Below, in pieces: positions 40,848 through 50,753 of a stretch of 64,000 bases of DNA (positions are counted from its first letter, which is position 1; each line of letters begins with the position of its first letter). Source of the stretch: Ruegeria sp. HKCCD8929 (GTDB lineage: Bacteria > Pseudomonadota > Alphaproteobacteria > Rhodobacterales > Rhodobacteraceae); the NCBI RefSeq assembly GCF_013031405.1, contig NZ_WPZY01000003.1, positions 372,001 to 436,000 on the forward strand, in the 5' to 3' direction. The position numbers were made by a program, and so were the translations under genes. The notes under the pieces are model-generated. The model was not told where the DNA came from. It made no database searches and saw nothing but the letters and a program-made list of their open reading frames with translations.

Positions 40848-43045
40848 CCGAGTTTACTCTGACCAAAGACGCCGATAGCGTTGGCATCATCACCTGGGAT
40901 GTGCCCGGGAAAACAATGAACGTGATGTCCTTTGAGGGGCTTCAGCAACTCAACGATTGCATCGATCAGGCGCTGGCCGACGATGAGATCAAGGGGGTGG
41001 TCATCACTTCGGGCAAGGACGGCTCGTTCGCCGGCGGCATGGACCTGAACCTGCTGGCCGTGATGAAGGAACAGGCGGGCGACGACCCTGCCAAGGGTCT
41101 GTTCGAAGGCACGATGCAGATGCATGCCCTGCTGCGCAAGATCGAGCTGGCGGGCATGGATCCCAAAACCAAGAAGGGCGGCAAACCGATCGCGGCCGCC
41201 CTGCCCGGCACCGCCGCAGGCATTGGCATGGAACTGCCTCTCTCAACACACCGCATCTTTGCCGCCGAGAACCCCAAGGCCAAGTTCGGCCTGCCCGAGA
41301 TCATGGTTGGCATCTTCCCCGGCGCTGGTGGCACCACGCGGATGGTGCGCAAGGTCGGCGCGATTGCCGCGGCTCCGCTGCTGCTGGAAGGCAAGATGCT
41401 GGACGTGAAAAAGGCCAAGGGTGCCGGTTACATCGACGAGATTGCCGCCGATCCGGTGGCTGCGGCGAAAGAATGGGTACTGAACGCCAAGGACACCGAT
41501 CTGGTCAAGCCGTGGGACGCCAAGGGCTACAAGATGCCCGGCGGTGCGCCCTATCACCCCGCAGGCTTCATGAATTTCGTCGGTGCCTCGGCCATGGTGA
41601 ACGGCAAGACGCAGGGCGCGTTCCCGGCAGCCAAGGCGCTGCTGAGCGCGGTCTATGAGGGCGCGCTGGTCGATTTCGACACCGCGCTTAAGATCGAAGC
41701 ACGCTGGTTCACCTCTGTTCTGATGAACCCGTCTTCGGGCGCAATGATCCGGTCGCTGTTCCTGAACAAGGAGGCGCTGGAAAAAGGCGCGGTCCGCCCG
41801 CAGGGTATCCCGGACCAGTCGGTGAAGAAGATCGGCGTTCTGGGCGCGGGCATGATGGGCGCGGGCATCGCCTTGGTCAGCGCGCAGGCTGGAATGGAAG
41901 TCATCCTGATCGACCGCGATCAGGCCGCCGCCGACAAGGGCAAGGCCTATACCGAGGCCTATCTCGACAAGGGCATCAAGCGCGGCAAGACCACGGCAGA
42001 GAAGAAAGAGGCGATGCTGGGCCAGATCACCGCAACGCCGGATCTGGAACAGCTCAAGGGCTGCGACCTGATCATCGAGGCGGTGTTCGAAGACCCGGGC
42101 GTCAAGGCCGAGATGACCCAAAAGGTCGAGGCGATCATCCCCGAGGACTGCATCTTTGCCTCCAACACCTCGACCCTGCCGATCACTGGTCTGGCCAAGG
42201 CCTCGCAACGGCCCGAGCAGTTCATCGGCATCCACTTCTTCTCGCCAGTCGAGAAGATGTTCTTGGTCGAGATCATCAAGGGCAAGGAAACCGGGGATCG
42301 CGCGGTGGCCAAGGCGCTGGACTATGTGCGCCAGATCCGCAAGACGCCGATTGTGGTCAACGATGCGCGCTTCTTCTACTGCAACCGCTGCATCATTCCC
42401 TACGTCAACGAAGGCGCTCGGATGATCACCGAGGGCGTCTCGCCGGTGCTGATCGACAACGCGGCGCGTCAGCTGGGCTTCCCCGTCGGGCCGATCCAAC
42501 TGACCGATGAGACTTCGATTGATCTCGGCGCCAAGATCGCACGGGCAACCAAGGCTGCGATGGGCGACGCCTATCCTGAAAGTGCCGCGGACGATCTGAT
42601 CTTCTGGATGGAGGAACAGGGCCGTCTGGGCCGCAAGGCCAACGCGGGCTTCTTCGACTATGACGAAAAGGGCAAGCGCGTCGAATACTGGAAAGGCCTA
42701 CAAGAGAAATACCCGCATGCGGAGGATCAGCCCGACCTGATCGAGGTGCAGGAACGCCTGATGTTCGCGCAGGTTCTGGAAGCGGTGCGCGCGCTGGAAG
42801 AAGGCGTGCTGGAAGACATCCGCGAAGGCGACGTGGGTGCTATTCTCGCTTGGGGCTTTGCGCCTTGGTCGGGTGGCCCGCTCAGCTGGCTCGACATCAT
42901 CGGCACGCCGTACGCTGCCGAGCGCTGCGATCAACTGGCCGAGAAATATGGGGAACGCTTCGCCTGCCCGCCGCTGCTGCGCGAGATGGCGGAGAAGGGC
43001 CAGAGCTTTTATGGCCGCTTCAACCCCGAGGCCAAGGCAGCCTGA
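40844..43045 (+). CDS. fadB: Fatty-acid oxidation complex alpha subunit FadB/FadJ, 733 aa
   Basis: An N-terminal enoyl-CoA hydratase domain (about 1-300: SFAGGMDLNLL, KFGLPEIMVGIFPGAGGTTRM) is fused to 3-hydroxyacyl-CoA dehydrogenase (IGVLGAGMMGAGIALVSAQAG at about 327-347, FASNTSTLPITGLA, IGIHFFSPVEKMFLVEI, VNDARFFYCNR). A C-terminal repeat of the HAD C-domain follows. It hydrates enoyl-CoA and oxidises 3-hydroxyacyl-CoA. Last gene of the operon, followed by a hairpin terminator. Confidence 0.95.
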   Translation: MTEFTLTKDADSVGIITWDVPGKTMNVMSFEGLQQLNDCIDQALADDEIKGVVITSGKDGSFAGGMDLNLLAVMKEQAGDDPAKGLFEGTMQMHALLRKIELAGMDPKTKKGGKPIAAALPGTAAGIGMELPLSTHRIFAAENPKAKFGLPEIMVGIFPGAGGTTRMVRKVGAIAAAPLLLEGKMLDVKKAKGAGYIDEIAADPVAAAKEWVLNAKDTDLVKPWDAKGYKMPGGAPYHPAGFMNFVGASAMVNGKTQGAFPAAKALLSAVYEGALVDFDTALKIEARWFTSVLMNPSSGAMIRSLFLNKEALEKGAVRPQGIPDQSVKKIGVLGAGMMGAGIALVSAQAGMEVILIDRDQAAADKGKAYTEAYLDKGIKRGKTTAEKKEAMLGQITATPDLEQLKGCDLIIEAVFEDPGVKAEMTQKVEAIIPEDCIFASNTSTLPITGLAKASQRPEQFIGIHFFSPVEKMFLVEIIKGKETGDRAVAKALDYVRQIRKTPIVVNDARFFYCNRCIIPYVNEGARMITEGVSPVLIDNAARQLGFPVGPIQLTDETSIDLGAKIARATKAAMGDAYPESAADDLIFWMEEQGRLGRKANAGFFDYDEKGKRVEYWKGLQEKYPHAEDQPDLIEVQERLMFAQVLEAVRALEEGVLEDIREGDVGAILAWGFAPWSGGPLSWLDIIGTPYAAERCDQLAEKYGERFACPPLLREMAEKGQSFYGRFNPEAKAA

Positions 43046-43059
43046 GACTGAACTGATTG

Positions 43060-43084
43060 TCGGCGCGTCTTAAGGGCGCGCCGA
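43060..43084 (+). terminator. Hairpin terminator after fadB
   Basis: TCGGCGCG (43060-43067) pairs exactly with CGCGCCGA (43077-43084) around a 9-base loop, 14 bases after the fadB stop. The T-rich tract after it (ATGTTCTT) is weak. Confidence 0.6.
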
Positions 43085-43115
43085 ATGTTCTTACCCCGAC
43101 AAACAAAGTTACATA

Positions 43116-43763
43116 TTATTCAAAACGATAGCCGAATTTATTAATGTCTTCGGCACAGGCCTGCGCCACCGCCTCCATCCCGCGATCCGAATAGTAGCGC
43201 CGGTAATCCGTTTCCCGCTCGGACCGGTTCAGATGGGGCATCTCGACCGAAAACCCCAAATGCGCGAACAGAGGCACTGCATCTTCGGCAAAGTGTTCGA
43301 TCCGGATATAGGCCGCGCATTGCTCGACCCCGTCCGCCCTTTGCATGTAGGACCGCGCCGGGCTGGCGCGCAACGAGGTCAGAATGTCCGGATGCATCAC
43401 AAAGGGCTCGAACTCGAGCCGTTTGGCGTGGGTTACCGCGATGTGGTCGAACCGCTGCTCGCGCAGCCAATGGTAGTAGCTGACGACCCGGTCCCACGGG
43501 TTGCGCACGAGGGTAAAGGCGAAAAGCCCGCGCAGCACGTCCGGCGCGATCAGCCCGTCGATATCGCTCAGCGTCGAATGTTTCCACAAGCGTCCCCGAC
43601 TTGGGGCATCTTTCACCCGCTTGCGGCGGCGCTTGGCCCTGGGCGTGTCGCCCAGCAGGATATCGTCTTTCATCGCCCGCCCCTCAAGTGCCAGCGCGAG
43701 AGACGTGCCGCCCGTCTTGGGGATATGAACAAAGACATAGGAACGGCCGGTCGAGATGATCAT
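43116..43763 (-). CDS. Sulfotransferase-family protein, 215 aa
   Basis: YVFVHIPKTGGTSLALALEG is the 5'-phosphosulfate loop (about 10-28) and FTLVRNPWDRVVSYYHWL the 3'-phosphate-binding RNPxxRxxS-like motif (about 80-97). This is the sulfotransferase_2/carbohydrate sulfotransferase type, which uses PAPS. The acceptor is unknown; surface polysaccharide modification would be usual. It is 38 bases downstream of the exporter gene on the same strand. Confidence 0.85.
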   Translation of the reverse strand: MIISTGRSYVFVHIPKTGGTSLALALEGRAMKDDILLGDTPRAKRRRKRVKDAPSRGRLWKHSTLSDIDGLIAPDVLRGLFAFTLVRNPWDRVVSYYHWLREQRFDHIAVTHAKRLEFEPFVMHPDILTSLRASPARSYMQRADGVEQCAAYIRIEHFAEDAVPLFAHLGFSVEMPHLNRSERETDYRRYYSDRGMEAVAQACAEDINKFGYRFE

Positions 43764-43801
43764 GCCGTCACGCTAGCTGCGTTTCGGGGCAAGCTGAACC
43801 C

Positions 43802-44710
43802 CTAGCCGGAGCGAAGCGCAATCACGCTGCCCGCCGTCGCGATCAATGCGATACCGGCGATCTGCATCATCCCCACCGGCTGCCCCAGCGCCGCCCAGGC
43901 AAAAAGCGGGCCAAAGATCATCACCGAGTATTCGAAAACAGACACATAGGATGGCTCACCCAGTTGATAGGCCTTGATCAGCATGAACACCGCCAGCGAC
44001 GAACCGACGGCTTGCACCATCACCCAAGGGATCGCCTCGGACATCGGCCAGACCCAGCCCCGGGTGACAAAGCCTGCGGGGCCGCTAACTGTCTCGCTCG
44101 GAAACGCCGCCAGCCCGATCAGCCCTGCTGACCCGGCCAGTCCCAGCGCAATCACCAGCGCGCCCAGCAGCACCACGGTGCTTTCGCCGGCGCACATGTG
44201 CCGCGTGGTGACGGCTCCCAGCGCGTAGAAAAACCCGCCCGCCACCGGCAGCAGCACCTTGAAGTCAAAATCCTGCGGATCGGGCTGCAATACGCAGAGA
44301 ATGCCGGCAAAGCCCACAACAACCGCCAGAATGCGCCAGATGCCGATCCTCTGACCCATACCAAGCGATGAGATCAGCAGCACGAACATCGGTGACGTGA
44401 AGAGACCCGCCAAGGCTTGGGCGATGGGCATCACCGCCAGCGCGCTGAAATAGAACATCAGGGCGGTTGCCACCAACACGCTGCGCAGAATGACCGCGCC
44501 CAACCGCTGCGGCCTCAGACCTCCCAACCCGATCAGGGACATGCCCCCGATCAGCGGCAACATCATCAACGTGCGGGTGAGTTGGAATTGCCACAGCCCG
44601 ATGGTCTCGGCCAGAAGGACGACGACATTGTCGATCACCCCCAGGATTGCCATCGCCGCCACCATCAGAATCGAGGCGGAGACCGGGTATGAGGAACTAG
44701 GGGCCTGCAT
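43802..44710 (-). CDS. EamA/DMT-family membrane transporter, 302 aa
   Basis: Ten hydrophobic segments in two EamA repeats. Each half has the family pattern (e.g. YFSALAVMPIAQALAGLFTSPMFVLLIS in the first and YSVMIFGPLFAWAALGQPVGMMQIAGIALI in the second). The protein is a drug/metabolite-type exporter of unknown substrate. It is divergent from the gene at 44972; the 261-bp gap holds promoters I cannot place with confidence. Confidence 0.9.
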   Translation of the reverse strand: MQAPSSSYPVSASILMVAAMAILGVIDNVVVLLAETIGLWQFQLTRTLMMLPLIGGMSLIGLGGLRPQRLGAVILRSVLVATALMFYFSALAVMPIAQALAGLFTSPMFVLLISSLGMGQRIGIWRILAVVVGFAGILCVLQPDPQDFDFKVLLPVAGGFFYALGAVTTRHMCAGESTVVLLGALVIALGLAGSAGLIGLAAFPSETVSGPAGFVTRGWVWPMSEAIPWVMVQAVGSSLAVFMLIKAYQLGEPSYVSVFEYSVMIFGPLFAWAALGQPVGMMQIAGIALIATAGSVIALRSG

Positions 44711-44971
44711 CCCCTTCCCCTATCAGCCGCCCTGCCCCGGCTCTGAGCGATCCGCGACACCGCATGCCGGTTTGCGACCCCGCATTTGCCCACCGCGCAG
44801 GCGTGCAACTCACTTGCCGCGCGCGAGCCACGCTACAGCGCCTTGCGCTTTACCTGAGGCGTTTTTATCGAAATGCGCGTTCGACCGAAGGGAGTGGCCG
44901 CGTATTTCGATTCAAATCAAACGCAAAACGCTTTAAGCTTGGCTAAAAGAGGACGAGCACAACCCAACCCC

Positions 44972-45985
44972 ATGACGGCTCTGAAAGAATACGAACGGAT
45001 CGAAGCCACCGGTCTGTGGCGGGCCTCGCACGAGGATCAGCGCCGCGAGGTGGTCATCTCGATCGGCGAGGCGACCCTGACGATCTCGGATTTCAACGAC
45101 CGGGCGCTGACCCACTGGTCGCTGGGAGCGCTGGAACGGCAGAACCCCGGCGAGACCCCGGCGATCTACAGTCCCGATGGCGACCCGGGCGAAACTTTGG
45201 AGCTACCTGACACCGAACAGACCATGATAGAGGCGATCGACCGCCTGCAACGCGCCATCGAACGGGCCCGCCCGCATCCCGGGCGGCTGCGCTGGCTGAG
45301 CGTGGCGGGGGTTCTGGCCGTGGTGATCGCGGCACTGGTCTTTTGGCTGCCGGGCGCACTGCAGCGTCACACGGTGTCGGTCGTGCCCGCGATCAAACGT
45401 CAGGACATCGGTCGCATGGTGCTGCACCGGATCGAACGGGTCGCGGGGCGGGCCTGCAGCACGGACGAGGCGCAGGCGGTGCTGGGCCGCCTGGCGCAGC
45501 GTACCGGCGTGCGGCGCCTGGTGGTTCTGCCCGCTGGTGTGGCCGACAGCCTGATCCTGCCCGGCGGCATCGTGTTGCTGAACCGGGCGCTGATCGAGGA
45601 TCACGAGGACCCCGCCGTCGCAGCCGGATACGTTCTGGCCGAGCGGACCCGGGCCGCGGCGATGGACCCGCTGGCCGACCTGCTGGGCAGGGCGGGGCCG
45701 CAGGCGTCGTTCCGGTTGCTCACGACCGGAGAGCTGACGCCGGATATCCTTGATCTCTACACCGAGCAGGTGCTGACCGAACCTCGCCCGCAGGTTTCGG
45801 ACGAGGTGCTGCTGGGGCTCTTCGGGCAGGCGGCGATCCCCTCGACGCCCTACGCCTATGCCCGCGACATCACCGGAGAAACCGTTCTGGGGCTGATCGA
45901 AGCCGATCCGATGGCGGGCCGCACGCTCGAACCTGTGCTGCCGGACCGCGACTGGGTCCGGCTGCAAAATATCTGCGGCGGCTAA
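44972..45985 (+). CDS. Single-pass membrane protein with degenerate M48-like domain, 337 aa
   Basis: An N-terminal soluble domain (about 1-105: EATGLWRASHEDQRREVVISIG, then LPDTEQTMIEAIDRLQRAIERAR) is followed by one membrane helix (LRWLSVAGVLAVVIAALVFWLPG, about 110-132). The C-terminal domain contains LPGGIVLLNRALIEDHEDPAVAAGYVLAE. That segment recalls the zinc-protease M48 active helix region, but the HExxH is absent (EDHEDP / AAGYVLAE instead), so catalysis is unlikely. ATG at 44972 is chosen; an in-frame ATG at 44873 would add a leader without signal features. Function unknown. Confidence 0.75.
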   Translation: MTALKEYERIEATGLWRASHEDQRREVVISIGEATLTISDFNDRALTHWSLGALERQNPGETPAIYSPDGDPGETLELPDTEQTMIEAIDRLQRAIERARPHPGRLRWLSVAGVLAVVIAALVFWLPGALQRHTVSVVPAIKRQDIGRMVLHRIERVAGRACSTDEAQAVLGRLAQRTGVRRLVVLPAGVADSLILPGGIVLLNRALIEDHEDPAVAAGYVLAERTRAAAMDPLADLLGRAGPQASFRLLTTGELTPDILDLYTEQVLTEPRPQVSDEVLLGLFGQAAIPSTPYAYARDITGETVLGLIEADPMAGRTLEPVLPDRDWVRLQNICGG

Positions 45986-45999
45986 TCCCGGGTCGCTGT

Positions 46000-46527
46000 C
46001 TACCGGTTATACCCGGTGACCCCCGATACGTTGCCGGAGAAGACGTCGATGCTGGTCTCCTGCCGCTTCTGGCCCAGATAGGTAGGCCCCACGCGCTGCA
46101 CGGTTGCGATTCCGCCGCCCGAGGACGCTGGGTTCAGTTTGCGTGGCGTGGTGCTCTGCCAAACAAGATCGGTCTGAGCATCGCCATAGGCCGAACGCAG
46201 ACCCCGGCGCGGGTTGAGCCGATCATCCTGGCGCCGTACCGCCCGATAGCCGCGCGGGGCGACAAAGCTCTGCGGCGCCACCGCAGAGCGCAACGTGTGT
46301 TCGGCGCGGTGCTGGTTCAGGCGGCCATCGGTCCAGACGCTGCGGTAACCGCGTGGGATAACCGGCTGGCCCACTCGCTTGCGCTGCTCATAGACATGGC
46401 GCGGCACGACGCGGGTGTCGAGCGACAGCGGCGTTCCATCCGGCGTAAGCGGAGTATCGGCCATGAGCCCGCCCGTACCGACCAGCGCCGCCATCAGCCC
46501 GGCTGCAAACAAACGTATCACTTTCAT
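46000..46527 (-). CDS. Exported protein of unknown function with internal repeat, 175 aa
   Basis: Signal peptide 1-23 (FAAGLMAALVGTGGLMA). The mature protein is basic and has two copies of a ~24-residue unit: residues 58-82 and 91-113, each running PRGYR(S/A)V, a DxRLN or DGRLN, and ending RSA. No family is recognised. Basic, low-complexity mature part suggests a periplasmic or outer-surface structural role. It lies between convergent and co-directional genes without evident partners. Confidence 0.7.
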   Translation of the reverse strand: MKVIRLFAAGLMAALVGTGGLMADTPLTPDGTPLSLDTRVVPRHVYEQRKRVGQPVIPRGYRSVWTDGRLNQHRAEHTLRSAVAPQSFVAPRGYRAVRRQDDRLNPRRGLRSAYGDAQTDLVWQSTTPRKLNPASSGGGIATVQRVGPTYLGQKRQETSIDVFSGNVSGVTGYNR

Positions 46528-46606
46528 GGCCGCCCTCCCGAAAATGGAACCTCAACGTTGCCCCAGGACGGGACATGAGTAAAGCGGCCAGTTCGATGAA
46601 TTTGCT

Positions 46607-47239
46607 CTACTTTGTCCCGAACATCCGATCACCCGCATCGCCCAGCCCGGGCATGATGTAGCCCTTGGAGTTCAACTCGCGATCCAGCGAGGCAGTGACT
46701 ATGGGCACATCCGGATGTGCCTCTTTCATCCGCGCAACACCCTCAGGCGCGGCCAGCAGGCAGAGGAAACGGATATCGGTGGCGCCTGCCTCTTTGAGCA
46801 GATCGATGGCGGCAGCCGAGCTGTTGCCGGTGGCCAGCATCGGGTCGACCGCGATCACCAGACGGTCCTTCAGCCCCTCGGGCGCCTTGAAGTAGTACTG
46901 CACGGGTTTCAGCGTCTCTTCATCGCGGTACAATCCGACAAACCCCACCCGGGCAGATGGTACAAGTTCCAACACTCCGTCCAGCATCCCGTTTCCGGCG
47001 CGCAGGATCGACACCAGCGCCAGTTTCTTGCCGGCCAGAATTGGCGCGTCCATCTCTTCCATCGGCGTTTCGATATGGCGGGTGGTCAGCGGCATCTCGC
47101 GGGTGATCTCATAGGCGAGCAACTCGGTGATCTCGCGCAGCAACTGCCGGAACCCGGCGGTCGAGGTGCCCTTGTCCCGCATGAGCGTCAGCTTGTGCTG
47201 CACCAGCGGGTGATCGACGATGGTCAGGTGTTCGCTCAT
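46607..47239 (-). CDS. upp: Uracil phosphoribosyltransferase, 210 aa
   Basis: Type I PRTase fold: [18 protein letters not shown] at the start, the PRPP loop [18 protein letters not shown] (about 127-144) and the uracil-binding end [19 protein letters not shown]. Converts uracil and PRPP to UMP. Last gene of the nucleoside salvage operon, overlapping add by 4 bases. Confidence 0.97.
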   Translation of the reverse strand: MSEHLTIVDHPLVQHKLTLMRDKGTSTAGFRQLLREITELLAYEITREMPLTTRHIETPMEEMDAPILAGKKLALVSILRAGNGMLDGVLELVPSARVGFVGLYRDEETLKPVQYYFKAPEGLKDRLVIAVDPMLATGNSSAAAIDLLKEAGATDIRFLCLLAAPEGVARMKEAHPDVPIVTASLDRELNSKGYIMPGLGDAGDRMFGTK

Positions 47240-48237
47240 GTTGTCTCCAGTCTTTTCTCGACCCGCGCGCGGGTATCTTCATCGCAAAAGGCCGCCTCAA
47301 GCGCTGTGGCGTTGAGCACGGCGAAATCCTCGGGCCCCCATCCGAAGGCCCTGTTCAGCATCTCGTATTCCCGCCGCATGGTTGTATGAAAAAACGGCGG
47401 ATCGTCGGTCGAGACCGTGACCTTGACACCCGCCTCGCGCAGACGGGCGATCGGGTGGGCGGCGAAATCGGGATAGAGGCCCAGAACCACGTTCGAGCCC
47501 GGGCAGACCTCAAGCGTGATGCCCCGGTCGGCCAGTTCGTACACCAGATCGGGGTCCTCTATGGCGCGAACACCGTGGCCGATCCGCTCGACTTTCAGAT
47601 CGCGCACCGCATCACGCACGCTCTCGGGCCCGCCGAACTCGCCCGCATGGGTGGTCAGTTGCAGCCCGGCTTCGCGGGCGCAGTCGAAGGCCCAGGCAAA
47701 ATCGCCCTGACGGTGCATGCCTTCGTTCCCGCCCATGCCGAAGCCGGTGATCCAGTCCCCGGCGGTTTCGGCAGCGCAGCGGGCCGAGGCCTTAGCCTGT
47801 TCCGGGCCGAAATGGCGCACGCAGGTGACAACGCCGCGCAGGGTGATGCCCAGCTTGGCCTCGGCCTCGTCAGCGGCATCCTGAATCGCGGCCAGATAGT
47901 CGCGCCAGGCCGCCACGTCTCCGCCGCCGCAGAAATCCGGGCTGAGAAAGGATTCCGAATAAACAACGCCGTTTGCGGCACTTTCTTGGAGAATCGCCCA
48001 GGTCAGGCGGCGGAACTCCTCGGGCCCGGTCAGCACCTGGCTGGCGGCCTCATAGACGCTGAGGAAATGCGCAAAATCGCGGAAATCGTAGGAGCCGTCG
48101 GGTTTGAAGATTCCACTCAGGTCAATGCGTTTCTCATGCGCCAACTGGCGGATAAAGGCCGGTGGGGCCGCGCCTTCGTGATGCAGGTGCAGTTCAACCT
48201 TTGGCAGGTCGGCAACCGGAGTATCAGCAGCAGTCAA
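47236..48237 (-). CDS. add: Adenosine deaminase, 333 aa
   Basis: Metal-dependent hydrolase TIM barrel with [12 protein letters not shown] (zinc HxH), [29 protein letters not shown] and [11 protein letters not shown] (the second Asp is a catalytic metal ligand). Deaminates adenosine or deoxyadenosine to inosine. ATGA-type overlaps with deoB and upp make it part of the salvage operon. Adenine deaminase is a related alternative, but the operon favours a nucleoside substrate. Confidence 0.9.
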   Translation of the reverse strand: MTAADTPVADLPKVELHLHHEGAAPPAFIRQLAHEKRIDLSGIFKPDGSYDFRDFAHFLSVYEAASQVLTGPEEFRRLTWAILQESAANGVVYSESFLSPDFCGGGDVAAWRDYLAAIQDAADEAEAKLGITLRGVVTCVRHFGPEQAKASARCAAETAGDWITGFGMGGNEGMHRQGDFAWAFDCAREAGLQLTTHAGEFGGPESVRDAVRDLKVERIGHGVRAIEDPDLVYELADRGITLEVCPGSNVVLGLYPDFAAHPIARLREAGVKVTVSTDDPPFFHTTMRREYEMLNRAFGWGPEDFAVLNATALEAAFCDEDTRARVEKRLETT

Positions 48238-49445
48238 AGAAAGCTCCTCCCCGGCCCATGCGCCGGAACATCAAGATGTTGGGCGATACTGGCGGCAACA
48301 TCGGCAAAGTTCACGGCGCCGATTTCACCCGCACCGCGCCCGGCGATCAGAACCGGCACCTGTTCTCGGGTGTGATCGGTGCCAGTCCAGCTCGGGTCAT
48401 TGCCGTGATCGGCGGTCAGCAGCATCAGGTCGCCGGGGCGTAGTTTTTGCAGGACCTTGCCGATCTCGACATCGAACCATTCCAGCGCACGGGCATAGCC
48501 GCTGATATCGCGGCGGTGGCCATAGAGGCTGTCGAACTCGACGAAATTGGCGAAGGTCAGGCTGCCCTCTTCGGCCTCATCGACCAGCGCCGACAGATGC
48601 CCCATCAGCTCGGCATCCGAACCCTTGCGCAATGTGTCGATCCCCTGCATCGAGAAGATGTCACCAATCTTGCCGACCGCGTGCACCCGGCGTCCTGCGT
48701 CCTGCGCCCAGTTGGTCAGCACCGGCGCAGGCGGAGTGATGGCGAAATCCTTGCGGTTAGTGGTGCGGGTAAAGCCCTGATCCGGGCTGCCCACGAAGGG
48801 GCGCGCGATGACGCGGCCCACCTTCATCTCGTGCAGGCGCGGAGCGATAGCGCGGCATAGATCCAGCAGGCGGTCGAGGCCGAACGTCTCCTCATGCGCC
48901 GCGATCTGAAACACGCTGTCGGCGGAGGTGTAGCAGATCGGCTTGCAGGTCTGCATATGCTCGGCGCCGTGGCGGTCGATGATCACCGTGCCCGATGCGT
49001 GACAATCGCCGAGGATACCGTCCGTGCCAGCAACCTCGGCCACCGCGCGGCTGAGATCGTCGGGAAATGCAGGCACCGTGTCCCGGAAATAGTGCCAGTC
49101 CCACGGCACCGGCAGCCCGGCCAACTCCCAATGTCCCGAGGGCGTGTCCTTGCCCGGACTGTGCTCGCGCGCGCACCCCCAGAGACCGGTGGGCTCTGCA
49201 TCAAACCCCGGTGCATCGTCGCCCGAGGCCAGCCGAACGGCCGCCGCGAGCCCCTGCGCCTCCAGATTGGGCAGTTGCAGGGGACCGCTCCGCCCCTCCT
49301 CTGCCTCCCCGGCAGCGCAGGCCTGCGCGATATGGGCCAGCGTGTTGGCACCGGTATCCGGGGTCGTGCCATTGAAAAACCGGTCCGCATCCGGCGCGCC
49401 GCCGATGCCCACCGAGTCCATCACCACCAGAAAGGCCCGGGTCAT
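48234..49445 (-). CDS. deoB: Phosphopentomutase, 403 aa
   Basis: Alkaline-phosphatase-superfamily enzyme: LVVMDSVGIGGAPDADRF at the N-terminus (metal Asp), GKDTPSGHWELAG (phospho-acceptor Thr), FVEFDSLYGHRRD and LLTADHGNDPSWTGTDHTRE near the C-terminus. It interconverts (deoxy)ribose-1- and -5-phosphate from nucleoside phosphorolysis. Overlaps deoA by 4 bases. Confidence 0.96.
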   Translation of the reverse strand: MTRAFLVVMDSVGIGGAPDADRFFNGTTPDTGANTLAHIAQACAAGEAEEGRSGPLQLPNLEAQGLAAAVRLASGDDAPGFDAEPTGLWGCAREHSPGKDTPSGHWELAGLPVPWDWHYFRDTVPAFPDDLSRAVAEVAGTDGILGDCHASGTVIIDRHGAEHMQTCKPICYTSADSVFQIAAHEETFGLDRLLDLCRAIAPRLHEMKVGRVIARPFVGSPDQGFTRTTNRKDFAITPPAPVLTNWAQDAGRRVHAVGKIGDIFSMQGIDTLRKGSDAELMGHLSALVDEAEEGSLTFANFVEFDSLYGHRRDISGYARALEWFDVEIGKVLQKLRPGDLMLLTADHGNDPSWTGTDHTREQVPVLIAGRGAGEIGAVNFADVAASIAQHLDVPAHGPGRSFL

Positions 49446-50749
49446 GCGGTAATCCTTTCATGTACCAGAGGCGGCAGGTCCGTAGGATTGTCGCCCAGCG
49501 TGATCGCCGCGCGCACGGCAGCCTCGGCCTGCCGCGCCGCATCTTCGCGGGCAGCGTGGATCACGGCGAACGGCTCTCCCTTGCCAACCTTGTCGCCCAG
49601 CCGAACCATGCCTGACAGGCCGACACTCGGGTCGATCACATCGTCTTCCACCTGACGCCCGCCACCCAGCGCCACCACGGCGAGGCCCAACGCCTCGCCA
49701 TCGATGGCAGTGATATAGCCCGCTTTGCGCGCCTGCACTTCCTGAACCACAGTGGCTTCGGGCAGGAACCGTGCCCAGTTCTCGACGAACTTCACCGGCC
49801 CGCCCACGGCGGCAATCATGCGGCCAAACCGTTCGGCGGCGCGGCCATCGCGGATGATCTCGGCTATAAGCACGGAACCCTCTTCGACATCGCTTGCCAG
49901 TCCGGCATCAACCAGCAGCACGCCACCCAGTTCCGCCGACAGCCCGGCCAACGGGCTGTCTTGTCCGCTGGTCAACGCCCGCATCACCTCGGCCACTTCC
50001 AGCGCGTTGCCCAGCGAGGGCGCAAGCGGCTGGTTCATGTCAGTAATCACGGCCGAGGTCCGACATCCGGCGGCATTCGCGGTCCCGGCCAGGGCGCTTG
50101 CAAGTGCCCGCGCTTCATCCGGTGTTTTCATGAACGCGCCGCTGCCAACCTTGACATCCAGCACCAGCGCATCCGGGCTGGCGGCCAGCTTCTTCGACAG
50201 GATCGAGGCGGTGATCAGGTCAAGGCTTTCCACGGTCGCGGTCACGTCCCGGATCGCATAAAGGCGCTTGTCGGCGGGCGCGATAGTCGCCGTGGCGCCG
50301 ACGATCGCCGCGCCCACATCGCCCACGATCTGTGCCAGCCGCTCCTGCCCCACCTGCGTGGTGACGCCGGGAATGGCCTCCATCTTGTCGAGCGTGCCGC
50401 CGGTATGGCCCAGCCCGCGCCCCGAAATCATCGGCACATAAACCCCGCATTCCGCCAACGCAGGCGCCAGCACCAGCGACACGCAATCGCCGACCCCGCC
50501 AGTCGAATGCTTGTCGATCACCGGGCCGTCCAGATCCCAGCTCAGCACATCGCCACTGTCTCGCATCGCCAGCGTCAGCGCGGCGCGGGCCTCAGCGCCC
50601 AGCCCGCCCATGCAAACCGCCATGGCAAAGGCCCCGGCCTGCGCGTCGCTCACGCCGCCATCGGCCAGGCCTTGGGCGAACCAGCGCAGTTCCTCGCTTG
50701 AAGGCACTTCCCGGCGGCGTAGCCGGGCAATGATCGAACGGGCGTCCAT
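49442..50749 (-). CDS. deoA: Thymidine phosphorylase, 435 aa
   Basis: Nucleoside phosphorylase class II: MDARSIIARLRRREVPSSEELRWF, DKHSTGGVGDCVSLVLAP (phosphate-binding KHSTGG), SGRGLGHTGGTLDKMEAIPG, DVKVGSGAFMK and the C-terminal VEDDVIDPSVGLS. ATG at 50749 is taken, though the frame is open beyond it into cdd. Splits thymidine or deoxyuridine with phosphate. Confidence 0.95.
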   Translation of the reverse strand: MDARSIIARLRRREVPSSEELRWFAQGLADGGVSDAQAGAFAMAVCMGGLGAEARAALTLAMRDSGDVLSWDLDGPVIDKHSTGGVGDCVSLVLAPALAECGVYVPMISGRGLGHTGGTLDKMEAIPGVTTQVGQERLAQIVGDVGAAIVGATATIAPADKRLYAIRDVTATVESLDLITASILSKKLAASPDALVLDVKVGSGAFMKTPDEARALASALAGTANAAGCRTSAVITDMNQPLAPSLGNALEVAEVMRALTSGQDSPLAGLSAELGGVLLVDAGLASDVEEGSVLIAEIIRDGRAAERFGRMIAAVGGPVKFVENWARFLPEATVVQEVQARKAGYITAIDGEALGLAVVALGGGRQVEDDVIDPSVGLSGMVRLGDKVGKGEPFAVIHAAREDAARQAEAAVRAAITLGDNPTDLPPLVHERITA

Positions 50750-50753
50750 GCGC

